Shown here one piece after another: positions 1 to 28,990 of a stretch of DNA of 64,000 nucleotides. The notes under the pieces were generated by a model. The model searched no databases and was not told where the DNA came from. It saw nothing but the letters and a program-made list of their open reading frames with translations. The stretch is from Calliopum simillimum. Its lineage: Eukaryota > Arthropoda > Insecta > Diptera > Lauxaniidae. The number at the start of each line of letters is the position of its first letter. The first letter of the stretch is position 1. Location: the NCBI GenBank assembly GCA_951812925.1, contig OX638370.1, positions 27,829,964-27,893,963 of the forward strand, given 5' to 3'. Position numbers and translations under genes: made by a program.

Positions 1-215
1 CTTTGATGGGTAGCACTGGCTTGTATCCTTAATTATGATCTAAGCGACGCTTGCTATCGCCAACTATCGCTTCATCCAAATATTTTGCTAATTATATATA
101 CGCGTCAAAAAAAGATTTTAGTGAATAATTTTTATTGGGTAGAAAACATTTATTTTCAATATAAATTGAAGTGATTGAGAAAAAAGGTTCACTTTATGTT
201 TTAGAAACGTAAATA

Positions 216-776
216 GGAAGAGGTCCCTGAGGACCAATTGCCGTTTTATGGGAACGAAATCGCTTCAGTTGGAATGATTTCGACCTAGCTCAAGACCATA
301 TTATGAGTGATATTATAGCTCAAAAAACCGTCGAAACTTTAGTAGAAGAAACCCCGATGTTTTCTTCCATATCATCAGCACCATTCGGTCCTACTTTCGA
401 GCCACTTAAGTGACCACGTTCACTGTAGCGTTCAGAAAAACAATCTGAACAATCTGGTCTTTCAATATTGCCTTTTGCTGGCAAGATTTGCAATTTCTTG
501 AAAATATAGTGCATTTGCAGCGAGTGTTCGAACGCCAAAAACTGTTTTTATCTACTTTTTCCCTTAAAAACTATTCAAACCTCAAAAACGAGCCAATGTT
601 TTTTTTGACTCAAACCGGCAAAAGGTCCCTGAGGACCTCTTTACCTTTTTTCACCTGGTGGTCGACCTAAGGTAGGTCTTAACATTTTTATGACTTTTTT
701 AGCCAATAATTAATAGAAAAAATTCCCGACACTATTTGTTGAAATTAACAACTTTGCCAGTTAGAGGGTTAATGAA
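216..776. mobile_element. Possible piggyBac-like fossil terminus
   Basis: The hairpin GGTCCCTGAGGACC occurs at about 223 and again at about 623, with flanking bases arranged as an imperfect inverted repeat (GCCG inside both). The right side ends GTTAGAGGG then TTAA, which resembles a piggyBac-family terminus at its TTAA target. No matching left terminus was seen and no transposase was recognised, so this stays tentative. Confidence 0.25.
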
Positions 777-1060
777 TTCATTTTTGTTAATGCTGTTATG
801 AATGTAATTTAACTTTATTTAATTTGTTTTAAGAAAATATAAATCTTTATCAAAAAAAAAATATTACTACACGACTACTTCATACCACAACTAGCCCCGG
901 ACTGGTGTAAAAGTAATGCATAAGGGGCCAATTGAAATTTCGTAGGACATCAACACACAAAAAAGAACAGTTGCTTGTATGCAAAAGGGATTGAAGTCGG
1001 ACTAGTACTGGTTGGTAGAGGACTCGTTAATGGACTACTCTTAAACTAGTCCGTTTGCCT

Positions 1061-1290
1061 GCAAGGTTTTTACGCCAGAGAGAGAGCGAAAAACTACTTT
1101 TGTCATTAAAGTAGTATTTTGTAGTGTTTACTTCAACTACAGTATATGCACTGAATTGAACTGAGGCAAATCAAATAAGACACGTCAATGCAGTTTTTGT
1201 TTTTTCTTCTTTAATATTCAAGTGACGTTAAGATATTTTCATGCGACACTCAACTGAAGTATTTGACATTAATCTTTTCCAAATACTCAA
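1061..1290. repeat. Dispersed repeat family A (ACTGAAGTATTTG), copy 1
   Basis: This stretch includes agagagagcg, caaatcaaataagaca and a final caactgaagtatttg. Similar blocks lie at 2400-2660, 11640-11880 (inverted), 12310-12560, 22965-23230 and 23408-23660. No coding capacity. Probably fragments of one non-autonomous transposon of unknown class. Confidence 0.5.
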
Positions 1291-2399
1291 TATAAATTAG
1301 TTAAGATTGATGAAAAAACTAACATATTCCAGTCGTAATCCATCAGTATTACCAGTCATGTGCGTATTCTTAAGCAAAAGTGGATTATTTTTCAATAAAT
1401 GATTGAAATTTAATTCAAGGAAAACTAAAAAAAAAAGTAAGAGAGTGAGTAAGTTCCCATCCCATCCATCATCAATTTAATCTTAGATGATAATAACACA
1501 TTTGGGGACGACAACAACTCAATAGTTGTTGCAATTTTGTTTAAAAATAGATTAAAAATCTGCCACCTTGTGTGTGCGCGCGCCTCAATTGCTGCTGAAT
1601 TTGCTGTTAATTTATTTTTATATTAACTATTTCATTTATTTTTATTTTTGCTGTAATCACGAGACGTCGCCAGTTGCTGTTTTGGTCGGTTGTTAGCCGA
1701 AAATAAAAAAGAACATGTGTTCAACAAATGAATTTTTGAAATCTATTCAATTTGTAAATTAACGTGCGCAGTTGTTTCAGTATAAAATTCGCTATATACA
1801 TACGTACATTTATGTACATATTATATGTATGCGTTTGTTTGCATTTGAGCCATAGCTCTTTTATTAAACAAAATAATTCAGAAAGAATTGCAATTAAATT
1901 TAATACATTTCATAGAAAATTTAATAAATGGAAATAACTACAGGTGACATCAGTTTCATTTTAATATTAGCAATTTAATTGATTTGATTTTTTTTTTTTT
2001 TTTGTTAGAGAGCTAAATGAGCGTTGCAAAAACAATTCGCACGAAAATTTCAAAGTAATTTCACAAATGTGTAAACTTAGCAACTTTACAGCTTGCGATT
2101 GCATATAAAAAAACTCACGAGTCCTTTTTGTGCACAAATATGAGCATTTTCAGAGAGCTCAAGAAGTTTTCATGTAACAATCCAAGGCACACGCGACCCT
2201 ACAGTTGTTACAATCATAAAAGCCTCATATATATGAGCATTTTCTAGGAACTCTTAAAGAGGTTCAATAATATATTAAGAGGCATGTAAGCATTGCCTTA
2301 GTGCTTACATAAGCTCAAACTTAATAACTTTATTTTTGAAATACATTATCGTCTGTTCTAGATTGCTGAAGCCATCAGATTTCACCTTGAAATATAGTT

Positions 2400-2660
2400 T
2401 AGTTCTTTTTTACTCGCATATTTTACACTGAACTGAAGCATTTGATCCACAAAATTCAAGCTTCAAATCTTCACTGTACACTGATTTCATTTTGACACTG
2501 AAGTTAAAACAAGATACTGTTTTAACGGTGTCAAAAAAAGCCGATTCTAACAAGGTAAGGTAAGGTAAAAAAAAACGTGTCGAAGACATAACGTACCTTG
2601 AAACGAAATGTCTTAAAGCTCAAACAAGATCTCTTGTGTGGATCCCAAATACATACGCAT
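2400..2660. repeat. Dispersed repeat family A, copy 2
   Basis: It shares the chain 'actcgcat...ttttacactgaactgaag', 'tcttcactgtacactgatttc' and 'gacactgaag' with 12310-12560 and 22965-23230. It ends near 'caagatctcttgtgtgga', comparable to 'caagacgttttgtgtaga' at 23630. Confidence 0.5.
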
Positions 2661-5204
2661 GTAAGAGGGTGATAAAAATTTGACTTTTATGGACGTTCTC
2701 AACTGACATTTTTCTGAACGCTTACAATCTGAACAATTAATGAAAAAATTTCAGTCTAAAAGCGTCATAAATATGAGCATTTTCTGAGTGCCCATAAAAG
2801 ATTGTACCTTGTAAGGTTTGAACATTTTTTTTTGTAAATTTTATGAGCAAATTAATTTAATTGAGATAAAATTTGCAAATTTAAGTACATGCTTTAAAAA
2901 GCCTAAGAAAAATCAAAGTTAAATAAAGAAAGTTTGACAAACTTATTGACAAATTATTAAAAAGTTGATGAGTCACAACTTGAATCATAAAATTTAACCA
3001 AAAATGACTCGCTAAAGTAGTCATTCATAATTGACTCATGAACATTTAGTACAAACAACTAAAAATATTTTAATAAGTCATTACTTTAAATAATTCATAC
3101 ACAAATGAGTCATTTTAACGACTCGAAAAGTAGTTATAAATGAATCATAAAAATAATTCGTAAGCATGATAATAAAAGTAGTCAAAGTAAGAGATTTATA
3201 CTTGCGAGCACATTATTAAACCTAGAGTAATGGACGCTTTAAGCAAGTATTTTTGCAAATACATATAATGGTGACTAAGTCAAATTTAGTCAAAAAGAAT
3301 ATCACAAAATACTCTAAATATTTACTAGCTATTCATATGGGAACAATCAAGGGCCATAACGAATTATTTCATGCAATCATAAATTAAAATCAGTAAGTTA
3401 AAAATATGCACATTTTGTGTGACAATTGTTCGTATTTCCGTTGTGAAAAGACGTTATCTACATGTTATTAACATTGTGCTCATATTTACATAAGACAACT
3501 TTTACGGGCTAGAAAAACCATATCGAACATACATATAACTGACGGCTAAATAAGTCAATGAATCAGACGTTAAGTCATCATTAGAAGTAAATAAATGTGC
3601 ACACATTGTTTTCATAGAATAAATAATTTCACAGCTGATTCATTTTGAAACATGTAATGCTGCTACCATAAGGTTATTTAGCTATCTATCTATCAGGTGC
3701 AATTAGGTTAGTTGGCTGATTTTCATATGCAGCAGTAGTAGTCATTAGATAGATGTTTTGATGTTTACGTGTTTGGTTGTTTTTCTTTCCTACGTTCGTT
3801 CCTTTGACGCTTTCACAATTAAAACGAATGAAACTATTCTTTTTTTTTTTTTTTTTTGTTATCTACTTTTTTCACATTGTGTTGTTTTGCATATGTTAAC
3901 TAATTATTTAGATAAATATTTGTTATAGCACCACCACCTCATACATTTAAATTGTCAGAGGTGTGAAATTGAAAGAAAGAATTATTTTAGAGATTAAAAA
4001 AAAAAACTAAAAAACCTTAACAAATAGGGGAACGTACGTAAAGAAATTTTGATAAAAAAAAGTGAAAATAAAAATTGCGATCATGTGATAAAAAATAGGA
4101 AATGTGTAAATAAAAGAAAGGTGTTACTGACTAGAAAAAATTGTACAAATAGATTGACGTAGACTTTACTAAAACAATGTCAGCATATTACGTTAAGAAG
4201 CCATGACTTGTGGAAAAATTTGTTGGGTGACACAACGCACAAGTGTAAATTATATGTACTTCCTAAAAAAGCCACAGTTCAAATCTTATTTTTACGGCAT
4301 GGAGACATGCAAGCCCTTGACATTCTCAGTGAAAACACACCTATGTATATGCCTCAAAATTGGCTGGGCGTTTGACAAGTTAACAATTCATATGAAATTT
4401 CTATGTCAAAATTAAGTGTTTCATACTTTATGTAGCTTTTAAACTGTTTCCAAGTTAAATACGCTATTATATATGGACATTGTATTGTTTATAAACAAAA
4501 TAGATTTTAAAATTTGAAGTTGAGCTGAGTTGAACAATTTTTGAAAATTAATTACCTCAATTGTTGTTTTGTGTTTCTACTAAATTTTAAATTGGCTTTA
4601 GGCCAACTTTACAATATCTTATTAGTATTATATTTTGTATATTGCGAGAGCTAATCCAAATCAAAAAAAAAAAAAAAAAAAAAATAGAAATTGTATGAGT
4701 TAATTGCCAACAAAAACACAAAAAAATGTTTGTGTTCTTCTTGTGTCTACCACTCACAAAAGTATATTCTTTCATTTCAAGCAGTTAGCGACGTAGTAAT
4801 TTGACTTTCTATGATGATGATGAGATGATGAACTCATAAAAATTTATGCGATTTACTTAGAAACAAAAAAACCGAAAAAAAAGCAACAAAATATATAAAC
4901 GCATAAATAAAAGAGGTAATGATAATTTCGAGAATTTTGTGATTAACATATTTTTGTTAAACTGTCAGCGTACGCATTGGGGCCGGATCAAACATCTAAT
5001 GTATGGCAATATATTAAAATATTGTTGTATTTTTTCAATCTCAAAGTATATACGTATTTAAAAAATAATAAACATTTCCTTTTTTTAATTAACAATAAAA
5101 TACCGACTGTTGAATTTGATGATTTAATTGAAATTAGATACTCATTTGAGTTTTTAAAAAACTCATTGCGCTCCAAATGCATTTCTTGCAAATTTTTTGT
5201 TTTA

Positions 5205-21947
<16,743 letters not shown>

Positions 21948-21950
<3 letters not shown>

Positions 21951-22140
21951 TTTCTTAGAAAATTAAAGCTTCAACTTCAAAACTTTCCTTCCTTCTTCAA
22001 GTACAAATGCAAATGTAAAGAAAGCAAAAACACTCCAATTGCGAAAAATAGAGCGCTTCACTGCGAAAAATCAATAGAGCAAAATATCTTGAATAAATGT
22101 AGAAAACGCCAGAAATGCAAGCTACTAATAAAAAGAGGCA
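21948..22140 (-). CDS. Cam: Cam exon 1: 5' UTR plus initiator ATG only
   Basis: On the minus strand the sequence reads AAAATG followed directly by the donor GTATGT (21947-21942), so this exon supplies only the start codon. The same arrangement, an intron immediately after the ATG, is known for Drosophila Cam. The right boundary is approximate because the transcription start was not resolved. The upstream 200 bases lack other in-frame coding sequence and look like an AT-rich leader. Joining ATG to the GCC that starts exon 2 gives the expected Met-Ala-Asp-Gln start. Confidence 0.9.
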
Positions 22141-22631
22141 CGCCAAAAATGTTGTTATAAATGTATAGAATTTTCCAATCCTTTTGGGGGATTTTCAGGA
22201 AATAATAGCACAAGGTTATTATTTCGTCGCAGCTTAGTTGAATGTTATGTTAATAGATGGATGGGTCGGTGGTCTTCTCTTATTCAAAATCGCTCAAGTT
22301 TTATTAAATTTCTGCTTTTTTTTTCTATTTCTCAAATATTTTGACAAGCAAAGCACAAAAATAAATAAAAGTTACTGATTTAAAATGCAAAGGAACTTAA
22401 AACGAAAATCTGTTTACAAAAACGACGAGCGAGCTTTGACATTTTTTTGCTAAAAAAAAAGGAAAAATAACAAAGGGATTTTTTTGTCCCCCATTTTAAG
22501 TCAAAACAAGCAATTTCTGAATCTTTTGTTCATAAGATAAGAGATGCTTATGGTTATGCTGTGCTGGTAGTGCATGGCAGCATTGCCTTTGTAGACAGAC
22601 ACAAAAGGAGCTTAACAACACACTCAAAAAA

Positions 22632-22639
22632 TGACGTCA
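22632..22639. promoter_or_regulatory. Perfect CRE palindrome TGACGTCA upstream of Cam
   Basis: A full cAMP-response-element consensus about 0.68 kb upstream of the Cam start codon. CREB/ATF proteins bind this octamer. One isolated site may be chance. Confidence 0.35.
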
Positions 22640-22640
22640 A

Positions 22641-22964
22641 CAGTAGATATGTACTATGTAGTTGTAAATAATAAAAATAAAAAATGTTTTTCTAAAATAA
22701 TAGCAATAATAATAAGATAAGAATAGCTTTGTTTTTCCCATTATAATTAGGTTCGTTAATGTTAAGGTTATGTAGAGGACTGAGACGACGTTTTTGTTCT
22801 GCTTTCTGATTTTGAAAGTGGAAAATAATATCAAATTGTACATATTATTCAAAGCCTCGCATTCGACATCTTTAACATAAAATAAACTAAAGTGAATCGA
22901 GATATTTTTTTTCATAATAATTTTGAAAACAAATGACTATTTGCTTTCTTAAAAAGACAACTTT
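22641..22964. other. AT-rich stretch, nothing recognised
   Basis: Low-complexity AT sequence upstream of Cam. An open frame on the minus strand (22637-22915) has no recognisable motif. Confidence 0.5.
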
Positions 22965-23230
22965 GATACAGTATTTTTAATTCGCATCAGAATTCTGCAC
23001 AAATCATCTTGAAATGTGGTGTGATTTTTTTTACTCGAACACTGAACTGAAGTATTCGGTCCAAAAAAATTCAAATCTAGTATGACACTGATATCAATTT
23101 GACACTGAATTACACTGAAGCATTTTATTATTGTCAAAGAAAAAAGACTGATTCTAACAAATACTTCAGTGCAATGTATATTATACAAACAAATACTTCA
23201 GGTCAGTGTAAAACATGCGAGTAGAAAAAC
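22965..23230. repeat. Dispersed repeat family A, copy
   Basis: Contains 'actcgaacactgaactgaag', 'gacactgatatcaatttgac', 'acactgaagcatttta' and 'acttcaggtcagtgtaaaac', matching 2400-2660 and 12310-12560. Confidence 0.5.
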
Positions 23231-23245
23231 TACAGTGAAATTATT

Positions 23246-23407
23246 ATATGTGACTTGGACTATGAAAAAGGAGCTTACGTGCGAAAAAAAAATTTGTAAA
23301 AACAACTGGAAAACAACTATTAAATTTCAATTTATGCGAATCGGCAAAAATTGGAAAATTTTTTTTTTTGACACGTAAGCCTCTTTTTCATAGTCCAAGT
23401 CACATAT
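23246..23407. mobile_element. Hairpin MITE, 162 bp
   Basis: Ends ATATGTGACTTGGACTATGA and TCATAGTCCAAGTCACATAT are perfect inverted repeats, extended with few mismatches to arms of about 45 nt. It appears inserted between two blocks of repeat family A. Non-coding. Confidence 0.75.
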
Positions 23408-23660
23408 GGCAATAATTGCACGTTGCAACGCATTGGGAATCCAGGATTGTAGTAGCTTTCATACATTTTCGCGAAGCAAATCAAACAAGATAGGTCAGTG
23501 CAGTGTTTTATTTTTCTTCTTCTACATCCAAGTACTCTCAAGACATTTGCACGCAACACTGAACTGAAGTATTTGATAAATAAAAAGCGGGTACAAGACA
23601 ACGTATGTTTAAACGAATTGTCTTGAAACCCCAACAAGACGTTTTGTGTAGACCCCTAAA
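23408..23660. repeat. Dispersed repeat family A, copy
   Basis: 'cgaagcaaatcaaacaagat', 'gtcagtgcagtgttttattt', 'ctgaactgaagtatttgata' and 'caacaagacgttttgtgtag' match 1061-1290, 2580-2660 and (inverted) 11640-11800. Confidence 0.5.
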
Positions 23661-23867
23661 AGCAACTAAATTTATGTTTTTACAAAAATGTGACTATTTC
23701 AGAAGATAACTTGACAAATTGCGGAAAAATTTTAACTTAATGTAAGGACAAAATGTTCCAAATTAATGTTACACTAGGTTCGCCTTGTGGCCGAAATTCG
23801 ACCGCTTCAATTTGACTTTAAGTGGCACAGCCCCTTTAAACCAAAAATTTCATATTATCGTTTAGGG

Positions 23868-24525
23868 CAAGGGTGTCAGCGTAGAAGAAAAGTGAGCCAA
23901 TTTTGGCTCGACCCAACAACATCAATATTTCTGTACAACAATCCCAACAACATCAATATTTCTGTACAACATTCACAGAAATAATTTTTGTTGTTTTTTT
24001 TTTTCACGCTCGTCAAAATTTCGCGTTTTTGTTGCTTTTTTTGCGTACACACAAAATCGAACTCGAACCAACATAAAACAACAACAAAGACTACGTCGCA
24101 TCAAAAACAACAAAGAATATGGGTATTAATGCGTTGATGCGCAGTAGCGAAAATGCAAGTCTTTTACGCACTAACGCCTGAACGATCAATGTGAAGATTT
24201 CCATCTTGAGAAATTGCAAAAGTAGTGCGAAATTTTCGGCAATATTTTTGTTATTTTACTAATAACAAACTTTAGCAAATTGCACTTTCGCAACGACGCA
24301 AGGGCATTGCGCATTAACGCGTGAGTTCCCCTAATTTTTGTGTGTCCTTGTTCTTAGAAATTTTGAAAATTGTTGAAGTATTATTGTTGTTGTAAACGAG
24401 GCATGAAAAAACAACAAAAAATTGTTTTTTTGTTTGTTGCTACTCGAATTTAAAGTTGTTATAAAAGCAACGCTGACTGCGCTGCATGCGTTTGGCTCAG
24501 TGATTTGAAAACGCTGACACCCTTG
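23868..24525. mobile_element. Non-autonomous hAT-type element, 658 bp
   Basis: Ends CAAGGGTGTCAGCG and CGCTGACACCCTTG are perfect inverted repeats, flanked by the 8-bp direct repeat GTTTAGGG (23860-23867 and 24526-24533). An 8-bp duplication with CA-G-GGTG-type ends is the hAT signature. A GAGCCAA motif recurs inverted inside both ends. It holds a short duplication of about 30 bp (CAACATCAATATTTCTGTAC at about 23929 and about 23960). No transposase. Confidence 0.85.
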
Positions 24526-24724
24526 GTTTAGGGCATCTATTTTGCGAGGAAAAAAGTTAACTTTTTGTATGGGAAAAAGCCAACAAAATGTTACGAAAAA
24601 GATATCATCACAAAATGAGACAAACTGTTCAAAATTCAAAAGTTATTTTGGAAGATAAACCCTACTGGATTTCTGGTAAGTAAGTTTAAATTCAAAAAGG
24701 TGTCTTTTTCCAACCAAGAAGGTT

Positions 24725-24905
24725 ACTTATTCCACGTAAAGAGTGACTCATAATTCACGTAAGGTTTGAATTTGCCGCTATTTGTGCGGCAGTGTTGCCA
24801 ACCAAAAAAAGAAAACAGTTTGACAGCTGACAGTTTGGGATTAGTATGCATTAAATGAAATTGAGCCACATTTATGCAAAAGGACCATGGAAAATTTCGA
24901 CAAAA
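24725..24905 (+). repeat. Dispersed repeat family B (CATAATTCACG), copy 1
   Basis: Landmarks are 'cataattcacgtaaggtttg', 'gccgctatttgtgcggca', 'gtttgacagctgacagtttg' and 'ggaaaatttcgacaaaagaa'. Other copies lie at 27945-28045 (inverted), 31770-32250 (three in tandem) and 35480-35660. Confidence 0.7.
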
Positions 24906-25391
24906 GAATGCATATGTGCCGGGTCATTTACCACATGTGCTATTGCCTACATAACCTTACCCTGCGTACTTTATTTCATTAAAAAAAAACACACAATTGA
25001 ATAAAAAAAAAAAAATGTTTTTCTATTTAATTAAAATCTTGCGATAATTATGGGACGCCCTTTACAATAGATATGGAAATTCACGATATCTACCTTTTTG
25101 AATATAAATGTGAAAAACTTGACGCTTTGAAGAGAAAATCCAATAAGGTACGTTTTTCAACGTAAATACGAAAAATATACATTTTTTTCGTTGGACGTAA
25201 AGATATATCGTTTGACAAAAAAAAAGATTTTAAACATAAGATAAAAATAAAAGAACACAATTAAATCTAAACTCTTGAGAGTGTGCAGCATAAGGCGAGC
25301 TAAGCCAAAAGTTACCTGAAAAAGGTCTGCAGAAGAAAATCCAAGAATCAAGAAAATCGTAGAGTGATAGTTAAAAGGCATAACATAAGAT

Positions 25392-26062
25392 GGCGTTAGG
25401 AATTAACGCCCAAGGAAATAACGCCCAAAAAAAAACGAAATAACGCCCAAAAATAAAATGACGTAATAACGTCCAAAATAAAAAACGAAATAACGCCCAA
25501 AAAATATGAAATAACGCCCAAAAACAAAAACGAAATAACGCCCAAATTATTTTCATATAAATTTGGGCGATAATCATTTTGGAAATAACGCCCAAAAATT
25601 TGGGCTTTATTTCGTTTTTTTTGGGCGTTATTTCGTTTTATTTTTAAAAAATGAAATAACGCCCAAAAACGAAAAACGAAATAACGCCCAAATTATTTTC
25701 ATACAAATAAATTTTGGGCGTTATTTCCAAAATGATTATCGCCCAAATTTATGTGAAAATAATTTGGGCGTTATTTCGTTTTAGATTTTGGGCGTTATTT
25801 CATATTTTTGGGCGTTATTTCGTTTTTTATATTGGGCGTTATTACGTCATTTTATTTTTTGGGCGTTATTTAATTTTTTTTTGGGCGTTATTTCGTTTTT
25901 TTTTAAAAAAAGGAAATAACGCCCAAAAAAAAACGAAAAAAAGCCCAAATTTTTGGGCGTTATTTCCAAAATGATTATCGCCCAAATTTATATGAAAATA
26001 ATTTGGGCGTTATTTCGCTTTTTTTTTGGGCGTTATTTCCTTGGGCGTTATTTCCTAACGCC
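25392..26062. mobile_element. Foldback element (GGCGTTATTTCG family), 671 bp
   Basis: Ends GGCGTTAGG and CCTAACGCC are inverted repeats, flanked by the 8-bp direct repeat CATAAGAT (25384-25391 and 26063-26070). The body holds more than 20 copies of AACGCCC or GGGCGTT with 12-20-bp A/T-rich spacers, mainly AACGCCC on the left and GGGCGTT on the right. Local hairpins are nested inside one large palindrome. A GGGCGATAATCATTTTGG motif recurs in both orientations. Non-coding. Confidence 0.88.
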
Positions 26063-26070
26063 CATAAGAT

Positions 26071-27944
26071 TGCTTAAATGGTGACGTATCATTTTGGCCC
26101 TAAATTCCCTCCTTAATATTACAAGAGAAACTATACTAAGCTTTCTGCCACGGAACCGCCAATTCAGACTGAACTATAAATTTCTTGGATAAAAACATTA
26201 AGTTTCCGCATTTGAGGATATCCAAGATCATATCAATATTAAAATATTCATCTTAGAGGAATAAAGGAAAAACTTCGTAGTTTTAGATGATTCGAATTAA
26301 TCGTCAGGTTCGATAATAATGGAACCTTCTCTAAAACATAAACTACGAAATTCAAATTTAAAAAGTTTTGAATTTAACACTATGGGAGGGTAAATCGAAG
26401 CCTTCTGAAAAATGTCAATACATATATTTATAACAAGAAACCCAACGTTCCATTGCATCGAATTTTATAAATAGTGAGGCAAATGTTTAAAACTGAATAA
26501 AAGGAGTTCTATGGTAGATACGGCAAACTTTTAAAGTATACTGAATCCCTATGACTTTGATGGGTATCATTCAAAAAGGTTACGTTTCGTTTCTGAACAT
26601 CCATTTTCATCTAATTTGGCGGTATCTTTTTGCAGGAAAAAAAGTTAAGAAAAAGCTATTTCATTTGTAAATGTAAGCGACACTTAACTCAAACAAGAGC
26701 TATTATACGCGACCTTGAAAACAGCGTTTCCCCACTCTTTTAGTTGGAAATAAATCTCATAAGAACCTGAACTAGTCAATTTTTAACTAAAGCAAATATC
26801 AAAAACTTTACAAAGAACAAATTCCTGATGATCCCACCAAGAGCTTTAAAAAATTTTCCCCAAAAAACTCCAAAAATATTAGAAAACTTTTACTTTTGAA
26901 CAATTCAGTTCTTTTGATAAATATAAAAAACTTTATATAGAAGGTATATAGTTAGTATAGATCTGCTGCTGTTTTTTTATCATGATCGTTTCCTTTAATA
27001 TTTTTTTTTTTTGTTGTTCATTGTGTGATTTTTTCTTCGTATCTCATAAATTTTGCCGGTTAAGTTGGTTTTTTTCTTTAACTTTTTTATTTTCTTGTTG
27101 TATTCATATTTGGCGCGTCCGGCTTGAAACGCTTTTACGACGACGATGATGATGATGACGACTACTTGTTTGACGAGATTTTTTATTTTATGCTGTAATT
27201 TAGCAGCAGCAGTTGCTGTTGCCGGCATTTTTCATGCTTTTTTTTGTGTATCTTTTATTTTGTCATTTTTAATATTTTTGAATTACTCAACCGTTGGCTA
27301 AAGTGGCTAAAGAATGAAAAACGCAAAAAAAAAAAAGCGTGGAAGCGTCGCGCACATTTTGAATCGGCGAACGATCGTTGATGATAGTGACGCCGCCTTA
27401 AGCCGCTTTAACAACAACATGAGATTTCGCGACAAAACTACAAACATTTTAAATTTAAAAGTTGAACGTTTGGTTTTTATGTTGCAAAAAATACAATGGC
27501 ATGAAAGTATTAGGGCAATTCCATGTTAATGGTTACATCGGTAATATAAAATATATAGATTCATAAATTTTAATGGAAAAGTAACGACAGCTTCTCTTAC
27601 GTTCAACTTAAAAGAATTATCTCCATGGACGTCGGGGCTGAAAGCTTGAAAGTGGCTATTGCTCAAAAGAACAAAACAAGATCATCTTTGTGTTTTTCTC
27701 CATCAAAACAAAAGTAAGCATTTCCGATTCAAATGTAAAATCGGTGTTTTTAAAATTTGTTACGAGTTATATATTTGATATGAAACCAACTTGAATGAAA
27801 TTGACATTTCATATTTAAATTTGTATGCTTTGATTTTTTGACACAAAAACATAACTCGAAATTGGCAATTTCAGGAGAGTAGAAAACTGCAATGTGGCTG
27901 TATTTTGTTTATGCAGCTTTAATCTCCTTCTTTTAGATTTTTAT
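26071..27944. other. Unassigned non-coding stretch
   Basis: No convincing gene. 27080-27460 is less AT-rich, with GATGATGATGACGAC, a GCAGCAGCAGTTGCTGTTGC stretch and 'gatcgttgatgatagtgacg', and could be a regulatory or leader region. Open frames there are low in complexity (poly-Ile/Val, poly-Lys) and lack domains. Confidence 0.4.
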
Positions 27945-28045
27945 TAACCCTAAACTAACAGCTGTCAAATGGTTTTCCTTTCATAGTTAGCAACACTTTA
28001 CCACACAAATGGCGGCAAATTCAATTCTTGCGTAAGTTATGGGAC
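27945..28045 (-). repeat. Dispersed repeat family B, inverted copy
   Basis: 'ccctaaactaacagctgtca', 'caacactttaccacacaaat' and 'ggcggcaaattcaattcttg' are the reverse complement of the family B core at 31770-32160. Confidence 0.6.
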
Positions 28046-28204
28046 AACTTTATATTCCTGGAACTTAAAATCACGTTTACTCCAAAAGAAGCGTAACTAT
28101 TTAAATTTCATATTTATGACGAAATCTTTTCAGTCCCTGTTTGTATACCTAAATCTTTTCTTATTCGCTTGATTTTTTATTTTTTTTTGAAAGGTGAGAA
28201 GAAG

Positions 28205-28565
28205 CAGTGCCACGCCTCTAAATGGAAAAAACGCTCTCACGGCTAAACCACTTCATCGATTTTTATGAAATTTATTATGGAGATAGAATTAACGCTATGA
28301 AACAAAAATACGACTATTATGTTATTAATTGGGCGATGCCACGCCCCTAAATGGATAAAACGCCCTCACGGCTAAACCGTTTTATCGAATTTTATGAAAA
28401 TTGGTATGGAGATAGGGTAAGTTCCAAGGAACGATACTATGACCCTTATGTTTTAAAGAGGGCTGTGCCACGCCTCTAAATGAAAAAACGCTATTACGGC
28501 TAAGCCGCTTCATCGACTTTTATGAAATTTGGTACGAAGGTAGGGTTAACATTAAGGAACGATAA
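28205..28565 (+). repeat. Tandem repeat, three units of about 120 bp (GCCACGCC family C)
   Basis: Each unit carries 'tgccacgcctctaaatg' or a close variant, 'acgcc/tctcacggctaaacc', 'ttcatcgatttttatgaaat' and 'ggagatagggt'. Units begin at about 28208, 28334 and 28445. Related GCCACGCCCAC sequences are at 33070-33360 and 41500-41590. Non-coding. Confidence 0.75.
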
Positions 28566-28599
28566 TATGAACTTAATTCTAATTAACACTTGTTCCAAC

Positions 28600-28990
28600 A
28601 AAAAGTTCAAATGGTCTAAAAATAATAATTCAAATTTATGTATAAAAAATAGATTTCGAGTGAATGGTGTAAAGAAATTAAGCGAGTTCAGAAAATAATT
28701 CAAATGAACGGAGCAATTAGTTTAAGGTGTGAAGATAAGAATTCAAGTGAATAGAAAAAATATGCCTGTGAAAGAAAAAAAAAAAAGGAAAATTTAAGCA
28801 AGTGATCGAAAGAACTCAAACAAATGAAAAAGAATTTAATGTTCAAGCAAGTCCCGAAAACAAATCCATTGAATGCAGGAAATAATGCATTTGAATGGAA
28901 GAAACAAATTCAAGTGAATGAAGAAAAGAATTCCAGTAATGGACGAAAGAATTCAAGTAAATATGGAAAAGATTTTCAATAAACAATTTT
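28600..28990. repeat. Degenerate minisatellite (AATTCAAGTGAATGGA-like)
   Basis: Many diverged units of about 20-28 bp, such as 'aagaattcaagtgaatag', 'caaattcaagtgaatgaaga' and 'agaattcaagtaaat'. Purine-rich on the plus strand, non-coding. Confidence 0.5.

Noticed and set aside
3541..3575. GTCATCATT as the end of Cam exon 4
   Set aside because: Flanking codons do not fit the conserved calmodulin C-terminus and no acceptor site is in place.
25371..25974. Trp/Ala/Leu/Phe-rich open frames on both strands
   Set aside because: By-products of the GGGCGTT foldback unit.
26995..27228. 77-codon minus-strand gene
   Set aside because: Poly-Ile/Val from a GAT/GAC repeat and poly-Lys from T runs; no recognisable domain.
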